Assembly (NCBI GenBank): GCA_018398805.1
Contig: JAGFBZ010002557.1
Location: forward strand, 759,501-823,500
Direction of reading: 5' to 3'
DNA from: Hirundichthys speculiger
Lineage: Eukaryota > Chordata > Actinopteri > Beloniformes > Exocoetidae
Length of the DNA: 64,000 nt
A model generated the notes under the pieces. The model made no database searches and was not told the DNA's origin. It saw nothing but the letters and a program-made list of their open reading frames with translations. Every line of letters starts with the position of its first letter. The first letter of the stretch is position 1. The position numbers and the translations under genes were made by a program. This document shows, one piece after another, positions 60,763 through 64,000 of the stretch.

Positions 60763-63700
60763 ATGCCAGGCCCACAAAAAGAAACGGACTTGACGGAGAG
60801 GATTGAAGCCTTTCTGTCCGAGCTGAAGCGTGGAGGCAGCGGGACTGGACCTTTGCGGGGCTCGGGGGAGACCGCGCGAGAAACGACAGCGCTGCTCCGC
60901 AAAATCACAGCGCAGGCGAGGTGGAACAGCGCAGGTGCTTCATGCTGTGTTTACAGAAAACGAGAAATGAAAGATGAGAAGAGAGTGTTGTGATACCTGT
61001 CGTGGTCGTTGAACAATGTGGACTGAATGTCATTCCTATTTGGGTGTACAACAAGTGTCAGCTAAATTGAAAACAGCCCATACAAAAACGGATATGCATC
61101 TGTATGCACTTTGGTTATACAGCCTACACACATTACACAGTGAATTAATGGCAGGTATTAGTATTAGTATTGCTGCACGAGTTGGAGATCAAATTGGCAA
61201 TAACATGAGAGACAGCTGCATCACTGACATTTCTAAATGTTTTCTGTTTTAGGCGATTTGATGGAAATAATCCGAAAAGAAGGGAGGAGAATGACCGCTG
61301 CTCAGCCTTCAGAGACCACTGTTGGCAACATGATCAGACGTGTGCTGAAGATCATCAGAGAGGAATATGCCAGGTGAGGCGACCTTTGAGTCCAAACATG
61401 GCTCCTGTGAAACTCATCCCCAACTATATTCATCATTTTCTAAGCCGGGGTGCCAAATGGCTCACATGGTTGAGTAGGTATTCCTGTGGCTCTTTGCTGT
61501 TTGTCTTCCACCCAAATTGTACTAAGACTACAAATCATATTGAAAAGGAGATGCCAATTTTCTAATGTCTTGCCACAGAATTCAAAAGCTTGTACTGATT
61601 GTGAGATTTGTCAACACGGATGAGTATTATTGTAGCTGAAAAAAAGCTTAAGAATTTCCACTCACATTCATTGGAAAAATTAAGGAATTAATCATTTATT
61701 TTGAAAAATGTCTCTTATTATTTATTAATTGTACCCCGTACTGCTCTCTTGGAATTGGAATTGTATTATTATAAATATTATTTTTATTTTTTTTTTCAAA
61801 CCTGTGGTGAAAACACCTTTTTCCACATCCGCAAATGTGATGGATGAGTTGGATTTGCTTTTCCCGCTTCTCTGTAGAAACTGCGCCCTTGGATATGATG
61901 TAGCTGGCCCAACAAGAGGAAATGTTGTTTTGCATACTTCATCAAATGTTGTGCAGGTTGTTCTAATGTTCTCAGTGAACTGTTCTCTATGAAACTGTGG
62001 ACAATGAAATCCTTCACATGTGGTTGGCACATGTACACGAGGCCTGCTTTGTGACAGTTTTCGACATCCACGTTTATTTTGAAAAGTAAAAACATAATGG
62101 CCAGAGTGGGTTCAGAAATAGGAATTATGTGCCAAAATTAAAGAGGTTTTGAAAATTCATTGCTGTTATTCTTCAAAGGATTTATGGATAGGAGGAAACA
62201 TGACTTTGGTGCATAACATGAGATAATGGAGACTTTTATAATATTGGTCAGGTTTTGCACTAAAACTGTAATGGAAATGTAACTATTAAGAGCCGTTAAC
62301 CCTTTTAGTTAAGTATATCCCTTTAGTTAACTATACTATAAGGCTACTTGGTGTTGAGTCGACTGTGTAAGGTCCTATACAGAAGGTCTTGTTTAAGATT
62401 AGATCAGGAAAACATACTGGTTTGAATAGTGTCTTCACCAAAGAAAGGTTCATATAGAAAAAAAAAAAAAATTGAGAGCTTAAAATGACTTGGCTTAACA
62501 CCTCTAATTTTCTCCAGGTCTCGAGGCAGCAGTGAAGAAGCAGACCAGCAGGAGTCTCTCCACAAGCTGCTGACCACTGGAGGACTCAGTGAGGAAAACT
62601 TCAGGCAGCATTTCGCTCCTCTCAAAGCCAATGTGATTGAGGCCATCAATGAGTTACTCACTGAGCTGGGTGAGACGTTGAATATTCACCAACTTGCCTT
62701 CCATGATTTAAAAAATCTGTTTTATTTTTCTAAAATGATTCTTTATCTGTTACAGAGGGAACAACTGACAACATTTCCATGCAGGCCTTGGAGCACATCC
62801 ACTCCAATGAGGTCATCATGACAATCGGGCGCTCACGCACAGTAGAGGCCTTTCTCAAAGACGCCGCAAGCAAACGCAAGTTTCACGTCATCGTGGCAGA
62901 GTGCGCTCCCTTCTGCCAGGTAAGTCAAACGTGTCAGTGGCACATATAAAATTTTTCATTTAGAAAAACATGAACATTTTCCTATATTGGTTCATCTGTC
63001 AACAGGGACACGAAATGGCCACCAATCTTTCAAAAGATGGCATTGAAACGACTGTGATTACAGACGCTGCCATATTTGCAGTCATGTCTCGGGTTAATAA
63101 GGTATTTACACACACAAAGATGTTAAAGATGATCACCTTTGACCCACGCAGTGTAAGTTGAGTGATGGTCTCTTTGCAGGTCATCATCGGTACCCAGACA
63201 GTTCTAGCAAACGGAGGTTTGAGGGCTGTGAACGGGACACACACACTCGCCTTAGCAGCCAAGCACCACTCAACACCTCTCATCGTTTGTGCTCCCATGT
63301 TCAAGCTTTCTCCACAAGTAAGAAATTACTCCATTCTGTTAAATTTTTACACTTTTTTTTAAAAATGCAAATAAGCCCCTCGGTTTTTTTTGTCCATAGT
63401 TCCCAAATGAAGAGGATACCTTCCATAAGTTTGTCTCCCCACATGAGGTTCTCCCTTTCACTGAAGGTAACTTTCCGAGAAAATGCTTGCAAAACACATT
63501 TCCATGAGCTTTAGAAACTTAAGGTTCAGTGTTTTTCCTTTGTAGAATAATATTCTTATTCTTTTTTAAGAAGAAGAGGAAGTTACAGTTTATTGTTTGC
63601 ATTTCAGGTGAGATCCTGTCGAAGGTGAATGTGCACTGTCCGGTATTTGATTACGTCCCTCCTGAGTTGATCACACTGTTCATCTCTAACATCGGCGGCC

Positions 63701-63765
63701 ATGCACCGTCGTACATCTACCGACTGATGAGCGAACTTTACCACCCAGAGGACCACGAGCTTTAA
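60763..63765 (+). CDS. eif2b2: Translation initiation factor eIF2B subunit beta
   Basis: Eight exons: 60763-60934, 61253-61373, 62518-62669, 62756-62919, 63006-63101, 63180-63317, 63400-63466 and 63608-63765. All borders are GT-AG and all phases agree, giving 355 residues (human 351). The protein is a regulatory subunit of eIF2B, the guanine nucleotide exchange factor for eIF2, in the cytosol. The N-terminal helical part ([16 protein letters not shown]) and the C-terminal Rossmann-like domain ([77 protein letters not shown]) are intact and highly conserved. It ends [11 protein letters not shown]. Linked human disease is vanishing white matter. No frame problem was found in any exon. Confidence 0.97.
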
Positions 63766-63772
63766 TAATAAT

Positions 63773-63850
63773 AATAAATAAATATATTAAATTAAATGGC
63801 TGTTTATTTCTATATTTTTTGATGCATGACTTTACACAAAATTAAAATAC
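63773..63850 (+). terminator. eif2b2: eif2b2 3' end with candidate polyadenylation signals
   Basis: AATAAA at 63773-63778 is only eight bases after the stop codon. A variant ATTAAA lies near 63840. The second is the likelier signal on spacing grounds. Confidence 0.35.
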
Positions 63851-63852
63851 TT

Positions 63853-64000
63853 GGGGCACTGGGTGGTTTGAGCAGGCGGCCCATGTGAAGAGGCTACAGC
63901 CCTCCTGCAGGGGATACTGTGAAATGGAAATAGACCCAAGATTTGTGCAATGAGTATAAAGAGACTGGGTCTGGTTGTATCGTTCAGGCTGCACCACAGC
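63853..64000 (+). mobile_element. Possible SINE-like fragment at the window edge
   Basis: GGGCACTGGGTGGTTTGAGC followed by GGCGGCCCATGTGAAGAGGC and a ctacagccctcctgcag block resembles the tRNA-like head of another common fish SINE. Cut by the window end. Confidence 0.4.

Overview
The window is vertebrate, almost certainly teleost fish, nuclear DNA. Exons are short with GT-AG introns, and the intergenic DNA is full of fish-type interspersed repeats: a non-LTR reverse transcriptase fragment, hAT-like and other MITEs, and tRNA-headed SINE-like elements. The gene neighbourhood JDP2-FOS-TMED10-EIF2B2 matches the block I recall from human 14q24.3, here with LRRC74A next to JDP2. No species name can be supported.

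Layout: lrrc74a (minus, 547-6958, 13 coding exons, 485 aa, intact); jdp2 (minus, coding 9409-11642, with a likely non-coding first exon and TATA box near 20.76-20.87 kb and a 9.1 kb intron between); about 12.2 kb of repeat-rich intergenic DNA with a decayed LINE at 29-30.2 kb; a diverged c-Fos-like gene (minus, 33641-36106); a 3.6 kb divergent promoter/enhancer interval; canonical fos (plus, 40047-41720, 374 aa, intact); a 6.7 kb repeat-rich gap; tmed10 (plus, 49384-56234); eif2b2 (plus, 60763-63765, 355 aa, intact).

Functionally, jdp2, the fos-like gene and fos encode three AP-1/CRE-binding bZIP proteins that can share dimer partners, and the DNA between and around them carries many CRE, AP-1 and CArG-type sites. 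The fos promoter keeps the order SIE-like, Ets, CArG/SRE, CRE-like, TATA known from mammalian c-fos. tmed10 (secretory-pathway p24 cargo receptor) and eif2b2 (eIF2B beta subunit) are housekeeping neighbours.

The main oddities are: (1) two Fos genes arranged head to head, the minus copy keeping the orientation expected from human synteny while the plus copy keeps the canonical sequence and promoter; (2) single small indels that break the reading frame in jdp2 exon 1, fos-like exon 2 and tmed10 exon 5, while every other coding exon is clean, a pattern suggesting consensus-sequence indel errors but needing reads to settle; (3) transposon insertions with intact target-site duplications, and a three-copy diverged repeat family I cannot name.
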